64,000 nucleotides of DNA from Citrobacter telavivensis (GTDB lineage Bacteria; Pseudomonadota; Gammaproteobacteria; Enterobacterales; Enterobacteriaceae): assembly GCA_009363175.1 (NCBI GenBank), contig CP045205.1, positions 3,410,001 through 3,474,000 of the forward strand. The letters run 5' to 3'. The translations under genes and the position numbers were made by a program. The notes beneath the pieces are model-generated. The model saw only the letters and a program-made list of their open reading frames with translations. It was not told where the DNA came from and did not search any database. Shown piece after piece: positions 33,958 to 42,817 of the stretch. Every line of letters begins with the position of its first letter. Position 1 is the first letter of the stretch.

Positions 33958-35316
33958 TTAAAATTTCAGTGCATTAGCGATATCTTCTTCGCTCTCTTCC
34001 TTGTCGATAGCGTTCTGCGCTTTGTTCGCAACCACTACGAACGGCAGGTAAATCAGCGTTGCTATCCCTAAGTTGAACAAGGCGACCAGCAGAGCAGCAA
34101 CGCTGCCGTTGGTGTTAAAGAAGGCCCCCAGCCCGGTTGGCATGGTCCACGGCGCGATGTTAGTAATCGGCGGGATGATACCCAGGTAGTAAGCTATCAG
34201 CGTAATCGCGGCCAGAATCGGTTGTACCAGAATGAACGGGATGAACATCACCGGGTTCATGATGATCGGCAGACCAAACAGAATCGGTTCGTTAATCTGG
34301 AAAAGACCAGAAGGTAACGCCAGCTTCGCCACCTGGCGATAATCCGCACGGCGAGAGGCGATGAAAATCGCGATGATCAGACCCAGCGTTGCGCCGCTGC
34401 CGCCGAGGAAAATATAGGAGTCGAGCATCGGCTTGGCCCAGACGTGGAACGTCTTACCGGCAGCCAGCGCGGCATCCACTGAACCGTACTGCTGATAGAT
34501 AGAGATGTTTTCCAACGCCCACGGCGTCATGATGCCGCTGTCGAGCGCCGTCAGCGCCAGTGAACCGTGGATACCGAAGAACCACAGCAGCGGAACAAAG
34601 AGCACGTACGCCCAGCCAACCACACTGCCCAGCGATGCCAGCGGTGTAGAGATGGTGTCCATAATGATCTGGTGGAAGTTGGTTCCCCAGGTCGTCAGCG
34701 CCCAGGCAATGATCCCCATCACCGAGAGGATAATAAAGCCCGGAATCAATGCAGAGAATGAACGGGAGACGGATGCCGGTACGCTATCAGGTAATTTGAT
34801 GACCCAGTTGCGATGAACAATAAAGGTAAACATTTCCGCGACGACCAGACCGATAATAATACCGGAAATGATATTCGCGCCGCCCAGCCAGTTCGCCCCT
34901 ACCGCATAGGCTTCGCCCACGCTATAAGGCGTTACGGTCATAAAGGCCGCAACCGATAGCAGACCGGCCGCCAGGGCGTCGACTTTGCGTTCTTCCGCCA
35001 GCGCCATACCGATAAAGAATGGCGCCATCAGTGACATAATGCCCAGCGTACCGTTATAAACGTTTCCGCCGATGCCTTTCAGACTATTGAGGTTTTCAAT
35101 GGTTGAAGCATCCAGCCGAACGCCGAGGGAATAAAAAAACGACCCCTCCCCAAAGCTCAGGAAAACGTTATTAATTAATACAAACATGGCCCCCGCGAGG
35201 GTTAATGGCATTAAGCGAATAAAGCCGTTTTTGATTGCATTAACGTGTGGCTGCTTTCCTATTTTGACAGCAAAAGGAAGGAGTACCTTTTCAAGTGAAG
35301 CAATGACGTTACTCAT
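33958..35316 (-). CDS. chbC: PTS N,N'-diacetylchitobiose EIIC
   Basis: A 452-residue membrane permease of the lactose/cellobiose PTS family. It has about ten hydrophobic segments; conserved pieces are NGFIRLMPLTLAGAMFVL near residue 30, the sugar-binding loop around GIHGSLALTALDSGIMTPWA near 247 and NEPILFGLPIIMNP near 343. It imports and phosphorylates chitobiose together with ChbB and ChbA. The region before its start carries the ChiX pairing site. Confidence 0.97.
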   Translation of the reverse strand: MSNVIASLEKVLLPFAVKIGKQPHVNAIKNGFIRLMPLTLAGAMFVLINNVFLSFGEGSFFYSLGVRLDASTIENLNSLKGIGGNVYNGTLGIMSLMAPFFIGMALAEERKVDALAAGLLSVAAFMTVTPYSVGEAYAVGANWLGGANIISGIIIGLVVAEMFTFIVHRNWVIKLPDSVPASVSRSFSALIPGFIILSVMGIIAWALTTWGTNFHQIIMDTISTPLASLGSVVGWAYVLFVPLLWFFGIHGSLALTALDSGIMTPWALENISIYQQYGSVDAALAAGKTFHVWAKPMLDSYIFLGGSGATLGLIIAIFIASRRADYRQVAKLALPSGLFQINEPILFGLPIIMNPVMFIPFILVQPILAAITLIAYYLGIIPPITNIAPWTMPTGLGAFFNTNGSVAALLVALFNLGIATLIYLPFVVVANKAQNAIDKEESEEDIANALKF

Positions 35317-35361
35317 AGAAAAATACCCTTAAAGACCGCAATTAATTATTGCGGCATATGT

Positions 35362-35384
35362 AAATGAAATAACTCTTTGACGGG
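35362..35384 (-). promoter_or_regulatory. ChiX small-RNA pairing (trap) site between chbB and chbC
   Basis: On the mRNA strand CCCGTCAAAGAG is perfectly complementary to the ChiX seed as I remember it (CUCUUUGACGGG). After two mismatches a further ATTTCATTT also pairs. In E. coli and Salmonella this chbB-chbC spacer pairs with ChiX and, when chb is induced, titrates it away from chitoporin mRNA. The ChiX gene itself is not in the window. Confidence 0.8.
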
Positions 35385-35397
35385 AAAATTTAAAATA

Positions 35398-35718
35398 TTA
35401 ATTTGCAGCGGCTTTTTTAATTGCTGCAACAGCAGCCTTAAGCACGCCTAAACCATCGACTTTGCCATACAGCAGCGAGTCAATCACTTCTACAGGTTTG
35501 TTCGGTAACAAACGCTGAATTTCGGGCAACATATAAGCAATTTGTGGACCTAATAATACCACGTCGGCGTTGGGTCCTTTTTCACCGGCAAGCGTTTCCG
35601 GGAATGCATCAATAATAACCGGGACTTCATACTTTTCCGCCTGCGCGCGCATCTTTGACACTAACAAAGAGGTAGACATACCCGCAGAGCAAAACAGATA
35701 AATGTGTTTCTTTTCCAT
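35398..35718 (-). CDS. chbB: PTS N,N'-diacetylchitobiose EIIB
   Basis: A 106-residue cytoplasmic EIIB of the lactose/cellobiose family. The phosphorylated cysteine is C10 in YLFCSAGMSTSLLV. Other family segments are VLLGPQIAYMLPEI near residue 55. It is first in the operon chbBCARFG, which takes up chitobiose from chitin breakdown. Confidence 0.96.
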   Translation of the reverse strand: MEKKHIYLFCSAGMSTSLLVSKMRAQAEKYEVPVIIDAFPETLAGEKGPNADVVLLGPQIAYMLPEIQRLLPNKPVEVIDSLLYGKVDGLGVLKAAVAAIKKAAAN

Positions 35719-35812
35719 TTAGACCTTCCTCATGTGCGATTATCTGTCAACCAGACACGCCGCAAGTCTCAACCTGCATCCATGCTCTGGACAACCTGCG
35801 TAACCGAAAAAC

Positions 35813-35833
35813 TTATTTCTGTGTCTGAAATGA
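35813..35833. promoter_or_regulatory. NagC-like operator upstream of chbB
   Basis: TTATTTC and GAAATGA flank seven bases in a 21-base near-palindrome, the arrangement of NagC/Mlc operators. It lies about 95-115 bases before the chbB start, within the 302-base chbB-osmE gap, where E. coli has NagC, ChbR and CRP sites. I see no gene in this gap. Confidence 0.5.
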
Positions 35834-35963
35834 GTATACGGCATCACACCCGCTGATGGTATTTCCTTGACCAACTAAATTGTCTCTCATTGACCTGGCG
35901 TTATGACCCCCCTCACACTTCGGGTAAATAATTCGCATCAATAAATAAGATCATCTTCGTTAC

Positions 35964-35989
35964 AAAAAAACCGGCGCAGTGGCCGGTTT
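35964..35989 (-). terminator. Intrinsic terminator after osmE
   Basis: The stem ACCGGC/GCCGGT with loop GCAGTG carries a seven-A run on the left, a U-tract on the minus strand. It lies 32 bases after the osmE stop. Confidence 0.85.
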
Positions 35990-36020
35990 GTTGAGTTGTT
36001 CAGGCAGTAGACAGTTATGA

Positions 36021-36359
36021 CTACTTCGCCGCCTGCGGGTCGGTGTCGTACTCAGCGCAGCTCTGGTAGCCTGAGTTGACAACATGACCGGTATCATCCA
36101 GCGCCACGAAATAGGTTTCAGCTTTACCATCACGTTGACCCAGGATGTAGGTCTGACAGGTACCGCGAGCATGGATCATGCTCACTTCAGACGACGGTTT
36201 CCCGGCAATCTGTGCAACCTGCGCGCGACTCATGCCTTTTTTCACATCTTTGACCACAGGCTGGACAAATTGGTCTTTGGTACGATCGTACGCCGTACAC
36301 CCTGCAAGCATTGTTAATACCGCTGCTGCACTGAAAATTCCTGCAATAGTCCTGTTCAT
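36021..36359 (-). CDS. osmE: Osmotically inducible lipoprotein OsmE
   Basis: A 112-residue lipoprotein with a type II signal ending LTMLAGC (lipidated Cys near residue 21). The mature part is a SmpA/OmlA (BamE-like) domain, with KKGMSRAQVAQIAGKPSSEV (near 41-60). E. coli osmE is induced by high osmolarity and stationary phase. Its exact role is unknown. It is divergent from nadE. Confidence 0.95.
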   Translation of the reverse strand: MNRTIAGIFSAAAVLTMLAGCTAYDRTKDQFVQPVVKDVKKGMSRAQVAQIAGKPSSEVSMIHARGTCQTYILGQRDGKAETYFVALDDTGHVVNSGYQSCAEYDTDPQAAK

Positions 36360-36576
36360 TTTTCGTCCTCTTTTTAATCAGCATGTTATATAAGCCTGGA
36401 ATAGAATCTGTTATTTTTCAAGCTAACGCTTAGCACGCGAATATTTCGCCAGATTCCGTTCAGGCGGCAGGATGTCGTTTTAAGCGCCACTCAGCCTGTG
36501 TTCTCTTGTCGTTTACACAGCAAAGGGTTAGCTTAAACACGGTCTGATTTTATTCTTTTATATTGGGAGGGGGTAA

Positions 36577-37404
36577 ATGACTCTGCAACAAGAGATCATC
36601 AAAGCGCTTGGCGCAAAACCGCACATTAATCCAGAAGAGGAAATTCGCCGCAGCGTGGATTTTCTGAAAGCGTATCTGCAACGCTATCCCTTCCTGAAAA
36701 GCCTTGTGCTGGGCATCAGCGGAGGGCAAGACTCGACGCTGGCAGGAAAACTGTGCCAGACCGCCATCAGCGAGCTGCGTGCTGAGACCGGTAACGACGC
36801 GCTGCAATTTATCGCCGTTCGTCTGCCCTATGGCATTCAGGTTGATGAGCAGGATTGTCAGGACGCCATTGACTTTATCCAGCCGGACCGCGTGTTGACC
36901 GTTAATATCAAAGGTGCGGTGCTGGCGAGCGAACAAGCTCTTCGGGAAGCGGGTATTGAACTGAGCGATTTTGTCCGTGGCAATGAAAAAGCCCGTGAGC
37001 GCATGAAGGCGCAGTACAGTATCGCGGGCATGACCAGCGGCGTGGTGGTCGGCACCGATCATGCAGCAGAGGCCATCACCGGTTTCTTCACCAAGTACGG
37101 CGACGGTGGTACGGATATTAACCCGCTATTTCGCCTCAACAAGCGCCAGGGGAAACAGCTGCTGGCGGCATTAGGTTGTCCGGAGCATCTTTATAAGAAA
37201 GCGCCCACCGCCGATCTCGAAGACGATCGCCCTTCTCTGCCGGATGAAGCCGCGCTGGGCGTGACTTATGAAAACATCGATGACTATCTGGAAGGAAAAG
37301 CGGTGGATGCCGCCATCGCGAAAATCATTGAAGGCTGGTATTTGAAGACGGAGCATAAGCGCCGTCCGCCGATTACCGTGTTTGATGACTTCTGGAAACA
37401 GTAA
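36577..37404 (+). CDS. nadE: Ammonia-dependent NAD synthetase
   Basis: A 275-residue N-type ATP pyrophosphatase that amidates deamido-NAD with ammonia, the last step of NAD synthesis. The P-loop is LGISGGQDSTLAG (near residue 46), with KRQGKQLLAALGCPEHLYKKAPTADLE near 188 and the C-terminal KRRPPITVFDDFW. No glutaminase domain is present. The length equals E. coli NadE. A ribosome site GGGAGG precedes the ATG. Confidence 0.98.
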   Translation: MTLQQEIIKALGAKPHINPEEEIRRSVDFLKAYLQRYPFLKSLVLGISGGQDSTLAGKLCQTAISELRAETGNDALQFIAVRLPYGIQVDEQDCQDAIDFIQPDRVLTVNIKGAVLASEQALREAGIELSDFVRGNEKARERMKAQYSIAGMTSGVVVGTDHAAEAITGFFTKYGDGGTDINPLFRLNKRQGKQLLAALGCPEHLYKKAPTADLEDDRPSLPDEAALGVTYENIDDYLEGKAVDAAIAKIIEGWYLKTEHKRRPPITVFDDFWKQ

Positions 37405-37414
37405 GGATGAACCC

Positions 37415-37437
37415 GCCAGAGGGTATCCCCCTCTGGC
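37415..37437. terminator. Hairpin between convergent nadE and ves
   Basis: The stem GCCAGAGGG/CCCTCTGGC lies 11 bases after the nadE stop. It has no clear U-tract on either strand, so it is a possible terminator or RNA-end barrier only. Confidence 0.55.
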
Positions 37438-37467
37438 CTGTGCACAGACGTCAGCCATGCATCGCGG

Positions 37468-38043
37468 TCATTGAACGGCGTCCGGGGAGTGCCCCTGCAG
37501 CCAGGTTATCTCACTAAACAACAGTTTTCCCTCCGCTTTCAGCAGCCGGAGCGTATGTTTTCCATCATGCCAGCAGGCGCCCTGATCGGCAGTCAATAAT
37601 TTATCGCCCAGTTGCCAGGCACCGCTAATGACAAACACCACACCGCCGCGCGAGCCAAACGTCGTGAAGGTGCGATCGGCCACCCGAACTTTCGCCTGGC
37701 AGGCGTCACGCCGGGTCATGATATTAAAATCCATCGACATCTGCCCTTCCGTGAGTTTCGCTTTCACCACGCGCTCGCCGGCAAAGGTAAACGGCTGATG
37801 TTGTTTGAGTGTGTGGCTGAACGCCCCTTGGCTTTCCAGCGTCACTTCACTGCCTTCCAGTAGAGTGATCACCCGCTCAATACCGGGAAAGAGCGAAAAC
37901 TCACCATTACCGGCGATAGAAGCAATGCTGGCTCGCCAGTGAAAGTCGCGGGTCGCCGGAGGAAAACAGCAAATTTCACGCGTTTCACCGGCACCGTTGC
38001 GCCAGAGATTGACCGGCATCTTGCGGATATCAAAGTATTCCAT
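37468..38043 (-). CDS. ves: HutD/Ves-family cupin protein
   Basis: A 191-residue HutD/Ves-family cupin. It starts MEYFDIRKMPVNLWRNGAGETREI and has the beta-rich SLFPGIERVITLLEGSEVTLES cupin strand region. E. coli ves is described as responsive to cold and stress; the activity is unknown. Two ATGs follow AGGAG; the second, 38043, is better spaced. In E. coli K-12 cho lies between nadE and ves, but here the genes are adjacent with no nuclease gene. Confidence 0.9.
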   Translation of the reverse strand: MEYFDIRKMPVNLWRNGAGETREICCFPPATRDFHWRASIASIAGNGEFSLFPGIERVITLLEGSEVTLESQGAFSHTLKQHQPFTFAGERVVKAKLTEGQMSMDFNIMTRRDACQAKVRVADRTFTTFGSRGGVVFVISGAWQLGDKLLTADQGACWHDGKHTLRLLKAEGKLLFSEITWLQGHSPDAVQ

Positions 38044-38130
38044 CATCGCTCCTGATAAACATCATGCAGCATAATAAGGCACAACGTCGTTATCGGCAGC
38101 CACGATGATTTTCCTTAGGGTCTGAAAAAG

Positions 38131-38187
38131 AAAAAACCGCCGATCCTGCCCATCGCCTCAGTGGAGGGGATGGACAAGACCGGCGGT
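38131..38187 (-). terminator. Long terminator hairpin after spy
   Basis: ACCGCCG and CGGCGGT form the base of a long stem; CATC/GATG and CCTC/GAGG continue it inside. The plus-strand A-runs on the left make the U-tract on the minus strand. Confidence 0.8.
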
Positions 38188-38210
38188 CTTCGAATAGGTC
38201 TGCTAAGTGA

Positions 38211-38693
38211 TTACTCAGCAGGTACAGACATTTTACCGTCACGCGCCGGACGTTCTGTCAGACGCTTCTCAAAATTGGCATTAAACTGCTTTTTCTGTTC
38301 CGGGGTCAGAATGTTGTAGATCTTATTCTGCGTTTCCATGTGCGCCAGCATGTTGGCTTTGCGCTGTTCTTCCATTTTCGCAATCTGCGCTTCGGCCTTC
38401 GCTTTATCGAAGGTGTCGCTGGCGATGATGTCGTGCATTGCGCGACGTTCTTCAACTGGTGGACGCTTCATCTGGTCACGTTTGTCCTTCATGATGTCGC
38501 GGATCTGCTGCTTCTGAGCATCGGTCAGATTCAGGTCTTTAAACATCATGTCATGATGTGGACCAAATTTGCCTTTATGCTGCATCATCGGTTTGGCGTC
38601 TGCCGGGGCGGCGGTAGTATCCGCTGCATGAGCCAGGTTCGCAGCGCCCAGCGCCAGCCCAGAGGCAACAAACAGTGCAGTTAATTTACGCAT
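38211..38693 (-). CDS. spy: Periplasmic chaperone Spy
   Basis: A 160-residue protein with a Sec signal peptide cleaved near residue 23 (ANLAHA). The mature, basic, methionine- and helix-rich chain belongs to the CpxP/Spy family with two LTxxQ-type motifs: NLTDAQKQQIRDIMKDKRDQ near 55 and ILTPEQKKQFNANFEKRL near 128. Spy is an ATP-independent chaperone of the periplasm induced by BaeSR and CpxRA under envelope stress. A possible CpxR box lies upstream. Confidence 0.96.
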   Translation of the reverse strand: MRKLTALFVASGLALGAANLAHAADTTAAPADAKPMMQHKGKFGPHHDMMFKDLNLTDAQKQQIRDIMKDKRDQMKRPPVEERRAMHDIIASDTFDKAKAEAQIAKMEEQRKANMLAHMETQNKIYNILTPEQKKQFNANFEKRLTERPARDGKMSVPAE

Positions 38694-38809
38694 AATCTTT
38701 ATCCTTCCTTTCAGTTATTTTACGGCTTTCTTGTCACCTCCGAAGAAGTACAGTGCCGTGTTGACGAGATTAACTTTAACGACTTAATCGTCAATTAGTC
38801 AGAGCATCG

Positions 38810-38824
38810 GTAAAACAATGAAAG
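38810..38824. promoter_or_regulatory. Possible CpxR box upstream of spy
   Basis: GTAAA, five bases, GAAAG approximates the CpxR consensus GTAAA-N5-GTAAA, with one poor half, about 117 bases before the spy start. The rest of the 344-base spy-astE gap is AT-rich. It holds the AATAATCCGGATTAATT palindrome near 38970 and the astE terminator, and I see no gene. Confidence 0.35.
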
Positions 38825-39004
38825 TGTAAAAAACATTTTTTCGCCAATTGTGGAGAAAAAAAGAAATTAAGGTGAAAAGTTGAAAGGAAAAATGACAACA
38901 TCATGATTTTTCAGGGAATATGAAGAACCATATCTGATTGCTGATGATAAATAAAGCTGTTCACCAGGAATAATCCGGATTAATTCTCCGACGCACAAAA
39001 AAAT

Positions 39005-39030
39005 AAAGCCCACAGGCCCTCGCCTGCGGG
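39005..39030 (-). terminator. Terminator of the ast operon
   Basis: The stem CCCACAGGC/GCCTGCGGG with loop CCTC has one mismatch and carries a plus-strand A-run on the left. It lies eight bases after the astE stop. Confidence 0.75.
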
Positions 39031-39037
39031 AAATACG

Positions 39038-40006
39038 TTAGTTCATTTTCTCCAGCATCAGACCTGCACGTAATCCCAGCGCCACGCCGGGATTGGGGAA
39101 TAGAACGTACTCCACGTCATGTGTGACGACAAAACGCTCGGCGCCATCTTCCGCCAGTAGTGTCCCTGCGGTAAACGGTGTGAAGTTGAGCGTCTGGCTG
39201 TCCATGTGCAGCACAAACGCGTCGCTGCGCCGGGTTATCTGTGACGCGACCTGATAGCGGACCGGCGGGGTGCCGTCGGCCTGGTCAATTTGTCCCGTCA
39301 GTAAACAGGTCAGCGCGGCAGACGTCGGGGCAAACTGGCGAAGATCGTTGTGACCGAACGGCAACGCTTTGCCCAACTCCAGCGTGCAGGCGAGCGCGCC
39401 GAAGTGTTCAGCGCTGAAATGGGTAAAGGTGCCCCCCGGCGTTTGATGGAACACCAGCGCTTCCAGTCCTGCGGCACCCAGCCAGCCAAGAAACGCCTCA
39501 TCCCAGGGGATGGGGCGTTGGGGCAACACGCCAAAGCGCAAATGGTGAGAGCCACGAATGGCGGTGTGCAGATCCAGATGCCAGCGAATCGACTCCGCGC
39601 CCGTCGTAAAGAAATCTTCCAGACACTGCTCAAGTTGACGTGCGCGCTGTGTCTCGACGCTTTCGGCAAACAGTTGCCAGCGCCCGCCAAACATCCGGTT
39701 CATATCGCTGTGGCAGTAGCGCTGGCCGTCTGCCAGCGCCTGCGGATTGCCGAGGATCACCAGCAGTCGCCAGTGCAGCGTAATTTCCCCCGCCGACAGC
39801 GCCAGCAGCAGGGCATTAAGTATCTCGACTGGCGCGGTTTCGTTGCCGTGAATACCGGCGGAGATCACCAGTGCGCGATCGGTCGCGGTGAGCGGCGTAA
39901 GTTCGAGGATACCGGCGTCAACCCAGCACCAGCGAAAGCCCGCCCTTTGCCCCTCCCGGACATCCGGCATCGAACCCGCCAGCGTGGCGGTGAGGAAATC
40001 ATCCAT
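39038..40006 (-). CDS. astE: Succinylglutamate desuccinylase
   Basis: The last enzyme of the arginine succinyltransferase pathway, releasing glutamate and succinate. It is a zinc-dependent AstE/aspartoacylase-family hydrolase with ISAGIHGNETAPVE (near residue 48) and WHLDLHTAIRGS (near 141) holding the metal ligands. The frame is open to 40045, but ATG at 40006 gives 322 residues, the E. coli length. It overlaps astB by eight bases. Confidence 0.97.
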   Translation of the reverse strand: MDDFLTATLAGSMPDVREGQRAGFRWCWVDAGILELTPLTATDRALVISAGIHGNETAPVEILNALLLALSAGEITLHWRLLVILGNPQALADGQRYCHSDMNRMFGGRWQLFAESVETQRARQLEQCLEDFFTTGAESIRWHLDLHTAIRGSHHLRFGVLPQRPIPWDEAFLGWLGAAGLEALVFHQTPGGTFTHFSAEHFGALACTLELGKALPFGHNDLRQFAPTSAALTCLLTGQIDQADGTPPVRYQVASQITRRSDAFVLHMDSQTLNFTPFTAGTLLAEDGAERFVVTHDVEYVLFPNPGVALGLRAGLMLEKMN

Positions 40007-41342
40007 GTCCGCCTCCCGATTGCTGGAACGGATAGACAGAACCAAGCTGCAACAGTTGTGTCAGCGTATCCAGCGCTTCGCGCCCTTCACGCAACAGTTG
40101 CGGGTCGGCGAGATCCGCGGCGGTCAGGCGGTCGCGATAGTAGCGATCCACCCAGTCGTTGAGCGCATTAAACAGCACGTCATTCATCATCACGGCCGGA
40201 TTGACCGCCTGGCGTTCTTCTGCGGTTAGCACCACCCGCAAGCGCAGACAGGCTGGCCCGCCGCCGTTTGACATACTTTCACGCAGGTCAAATACCCGCA
40301 TGTCGCGGATTGGATTATCCGCTTCCAGCAGGTTCGTCAGATAGCGCCACACGCCCGCGTGTTCGCGACACTCCTGTGGCAGAACCAGCATCATCGAACC
40401 GTCATCCCGGCTCAACAACTGGCTGTTAAACAGATACGTCGCGACCGCATCCGGCACCGACACGTCAGCCGTTGGCACCACAATGGGGATAAAACCTGGC
40501 ACCCGGGCGCGCAGTTGATTCATGACGTCGTGCTGTTTCGCGAAGGACTGCTCATGGCAGAACAGCACCTCCCGGTTCGAGACCGCAATTACATCGTTGT
40601 GAAACACGCCGAGGTCGATGACCTCCGGGTGCTGCTGGGCAAAAATACACTGCTGGGGATTCACCTGATTCAGGCGGGCCACCGCTTCGCAGGCCTCACG
40701 GGTCTGACGCGCCGGATAGCGAGAAGGCCGCGTATTGCCCCCCTCTTCGCGCCCGTAGACAAAGAGCTGCGTCCCCGGCTCGCCATATTCTCCGCCGAGG
40801 CGATTATGGTTAGCCGCCCCTTCATCGCCGAGCATCGCCACCTGCGGCAGCGCGGAATGCACTGCGAAATAGCGTTCATCACGGAAGATCGCCCGCAGCA
40901 GCGTTTCTGTGGTGGGCGCTTCGAGAGAACGGTGGAACTTGTTATTGAGGTTTGCGACCGTCAGATGCACTTTGCCATCCAGCGTATCTGCCGACGGTGC
41001 CACCGTCGCCGCGTTTGCCACCCACATCGGCGATGCGGAGCTGACGCTGGAGAGCCAGTGTGGTGCCTGACGCGCCACTTTCTCAATCACCTGCTCATCG
41101 CTGCCGCTAAACCCCAACTGGCGCAATGCAGGAATAAACGGCCGTTCATGCGGCGGGATCACCGCCTGTGGGTATCCCGCATCCGCCAGCGCCTTCATTT
41201 TAAGCAGCCCCTGCTTCGCCGCCAGACGCGGGTTCGAAACCTGAAAGCGATGACGGGTGGACGCCTCGTTGCCGAACGACAGCCCGGCATAATGGTGCGT
41301 CAGCCCCACCAGTCCATCGAAGTTGACCTCGCGTGCTTTCAT
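39999..41342 (-). CDS. astB: N-succinylarginine dihydrolase
   Basis: The second pathway enzyme. It hydrolyses succinylarginine to succinylornithine, two ammonia and carbon dioxide. It has 447 residues, with the amidinotransferase-like fold; the segments VNFDGLVGLTHHYAGLSFGN at the N-terminus and GGPACLRLRVVLT near residue 362 (catalytic cysteine region) are conserved. It overlaps astD by four bases (ATGA) and astE by eight, so translation is coupled throughout. Confidence 0.97.
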   Translation of the reverse strand: MKAREVNFDGLVGLTHHYAGLSFGNEASTRHRFQVSNPRLAAKQGLLKMKALADAGYPQAVIPPHERPFIPALRQLGFSGSDEQVIEKVARQAPHWLSSVSSASPMWVANAATVAPSADTLDGKVHLTVANLNNKFHRSLEAPTTETLLRAIFRDERYFAVHSALPQVAMLGDEGAANHNRLGGEYGEPGTQLFVYGREEGGNTRPSRYPARQTREACEAVARLNQVNPQQCIFAQQHPEVIDLGVFHNDVIAVSNREVLFCHEQSFAKQHDVMNQLRARVPGFIPIVVPTADVSVPDAVATYLFNSQLLSRDDGSMMLVLPQECREHAGVWRYLTNLLEADNPIRDMRVFDLRESMSNGGGPACLRLRVVLTAEERQAVNPAVMMNDVLFNALNDWVDRYYRDRLTAADLADPQLLREGREALDTLTQLLQLGSVYPFQQSGGGHG

Positions 41343-42817
41343 ACGGACTCCTCACGCGAGAAGTCGAGGCCCGGACTCAGCGCTGCAGGCAGCGTCAACG
41401 CCGGAGATTCCAGACTCGCCATCGGCCAGGCACAATAATCGGCGGCATACCAGGCGCTGGCGCGATGGTTTCCGGAAGCCCCTACGCCACCGAACGGCGC
41501 GGTGCTGGCGGCACCGGTTAACGGCTTATTCCAGTTAACGATCCCCGCACGCGCTTCCAGCAGTAGCTGGTCGAACTGCGCGCGGTCAGGCGAGACCAGC
41601 CCACAGGACAGCCCAAAGCGAGTGTTGTTGGCCATCGCGATCGCCTCGTCGAAGCGTTCATAGCGCCAGACGCCGAGCAGCGGACCAAAGACCTCCTCAT
41701 CGGGAAGATTCGCCACGCCCGTCAGTTCAATAATACCCGGCGATAACAGCGAGGTGCCTGCCTGCAGCAGGCGCGGTGCCAGCAGCGTCCGCCCGCCGAG
41801 CGACTCAAGTTGTTGCCAGGCCCCAAACACATGACGCGCCGCCTGTTCGGAGATAAGCCCGCCAATAAACGGTTGCGGCTCATCGTCCCAGCGGCCTGGC
41901 TGGATGCGCTGGCTGACGTCCACCAGTCGCGCGAGAAACGCATCGCCCTGCGCACCTTTCTTCACCAACAGCCGACGTGCGCAGGTACAGCGCTGACCGG
42001 CGGTGACAAACGCGGACTGAATAGTCAGGTGCACCGCCGCATCGATATCCGCCGGATCCTCGATAATCAACGGATTGTTACCGCCCATTTCGAGAGCAAG
42101 GATTTTTTCCGGCTGTCCTGCAAGCTGGCGATGCAGCTGATAGCCCGTGTTCGCGCTGCCGGTAAACAGCAGCCCGTCGAGGGCGTCCAGCGCGCTCAGC
42201 GCCTGTCCCGTTTCCCGCCCACCCTGCAGCAGATTCAGCACCCCATGCGGTAAACCGGCCTGTTCCCAGAGTCGGATCACCGCGTCTGCGGTCCACGGCG
42301 TCAGTTCGCTGGGCTTAAAGAGTAAGGTGTTGCCCGCCAGCAGCGCGGGCACAATGTGCCCGTTCGGCAGGTGTCCCGGAAAGTTATACGGACCAAACAC
42401 CGCCAGCACGCCATGCGGACGGTGGCGAAGCGTTGCCGCGCCGTCGGGCAACGCACTCTGTTGCTCGCCAGTACGGGCGTGGTACGCATTAACGGAAATG
42501 GCGATTTTGTTAATCATCGCCGTCACTTCCGTCACCGCTTCCCAGCGCGGCTTGCCGGTTTCGCGGGCAATAATGGCGGTCAGTTCGGTTTTATTGCTCT
42601 CCAGCAATCCGGCAAATTTTTCGACAATCGCCTGGCGTTCGCTGAAGGGGCGTCGGGCCCAGGCCGGGAAAGCCGCGCGCGCGGCACGCGCCGCCAGCTT
42701 CACCTGCGCGGCATCGGCATCGTGACCTTCCCAGAGCACATCACCCTGTACCGGATCTTTCTTCACCCGATGTTCACCCTGACCGGTCACCCAGTCGCCG
42801 TTAATCCATAAAGTCAT
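41339..42817 (-). CDS. astD: Succinylglutamate semialdehyde dehydrogenase
   Basis: A 492-residue NAD-dependent aldehyde dehydrogenase that oxidises succinylglutamate semialdehyde to succinylglutamate. Conserved features are FGPYNFPGHLPNGH near residue 142, the LEMGGNNPLII glutamate motif near 248 and the catalytic cysteine in TAGQRCTCARR near 282. It overlaps astA and astB by four bases each. Confidence 0.97.
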   Translation of the reverse strand: MTLWINGDWVTGQGEHRVKKDPVQGDVLWEGHDADAAQVKLAARAARAAFPAWARRPFSERQAIVEKFAGLLESNKTELTAIIARETGKPRWEAVTEVTAMINKIAISVNAYHARTGEQQSALPDGAATLRHRPHGVLAVFGPYNFPGHLPNGHIVPALLAGNTLLFKPSELTPWTADAVIRLWEQAGLPHGVLNLLQGGRETGQALSALDALDGLLFTGSANTGYQLHRQLAGQPEKILALEMGGNNPLIIEDPADIDAAVHLTIQSAFVTAGQRCTCARRLLVKKGAQGDAFLARLVDVSQRIQPGRWDDEPQPFIGGLISEQAARHVFGAWQQLESLGGRTLLAPRLLQAGTSLLSPGIIELTGVANLPDEEVFGPLLGVWRYERFDEAIAMANNTRFGLSCGLVSPDRAQFDQLLLEARAGIVNWNKPLTGAASTAPFGGVGASGNHRASAWYAADYCAWPMASLESPALTLPAALSPGLDFSREESV

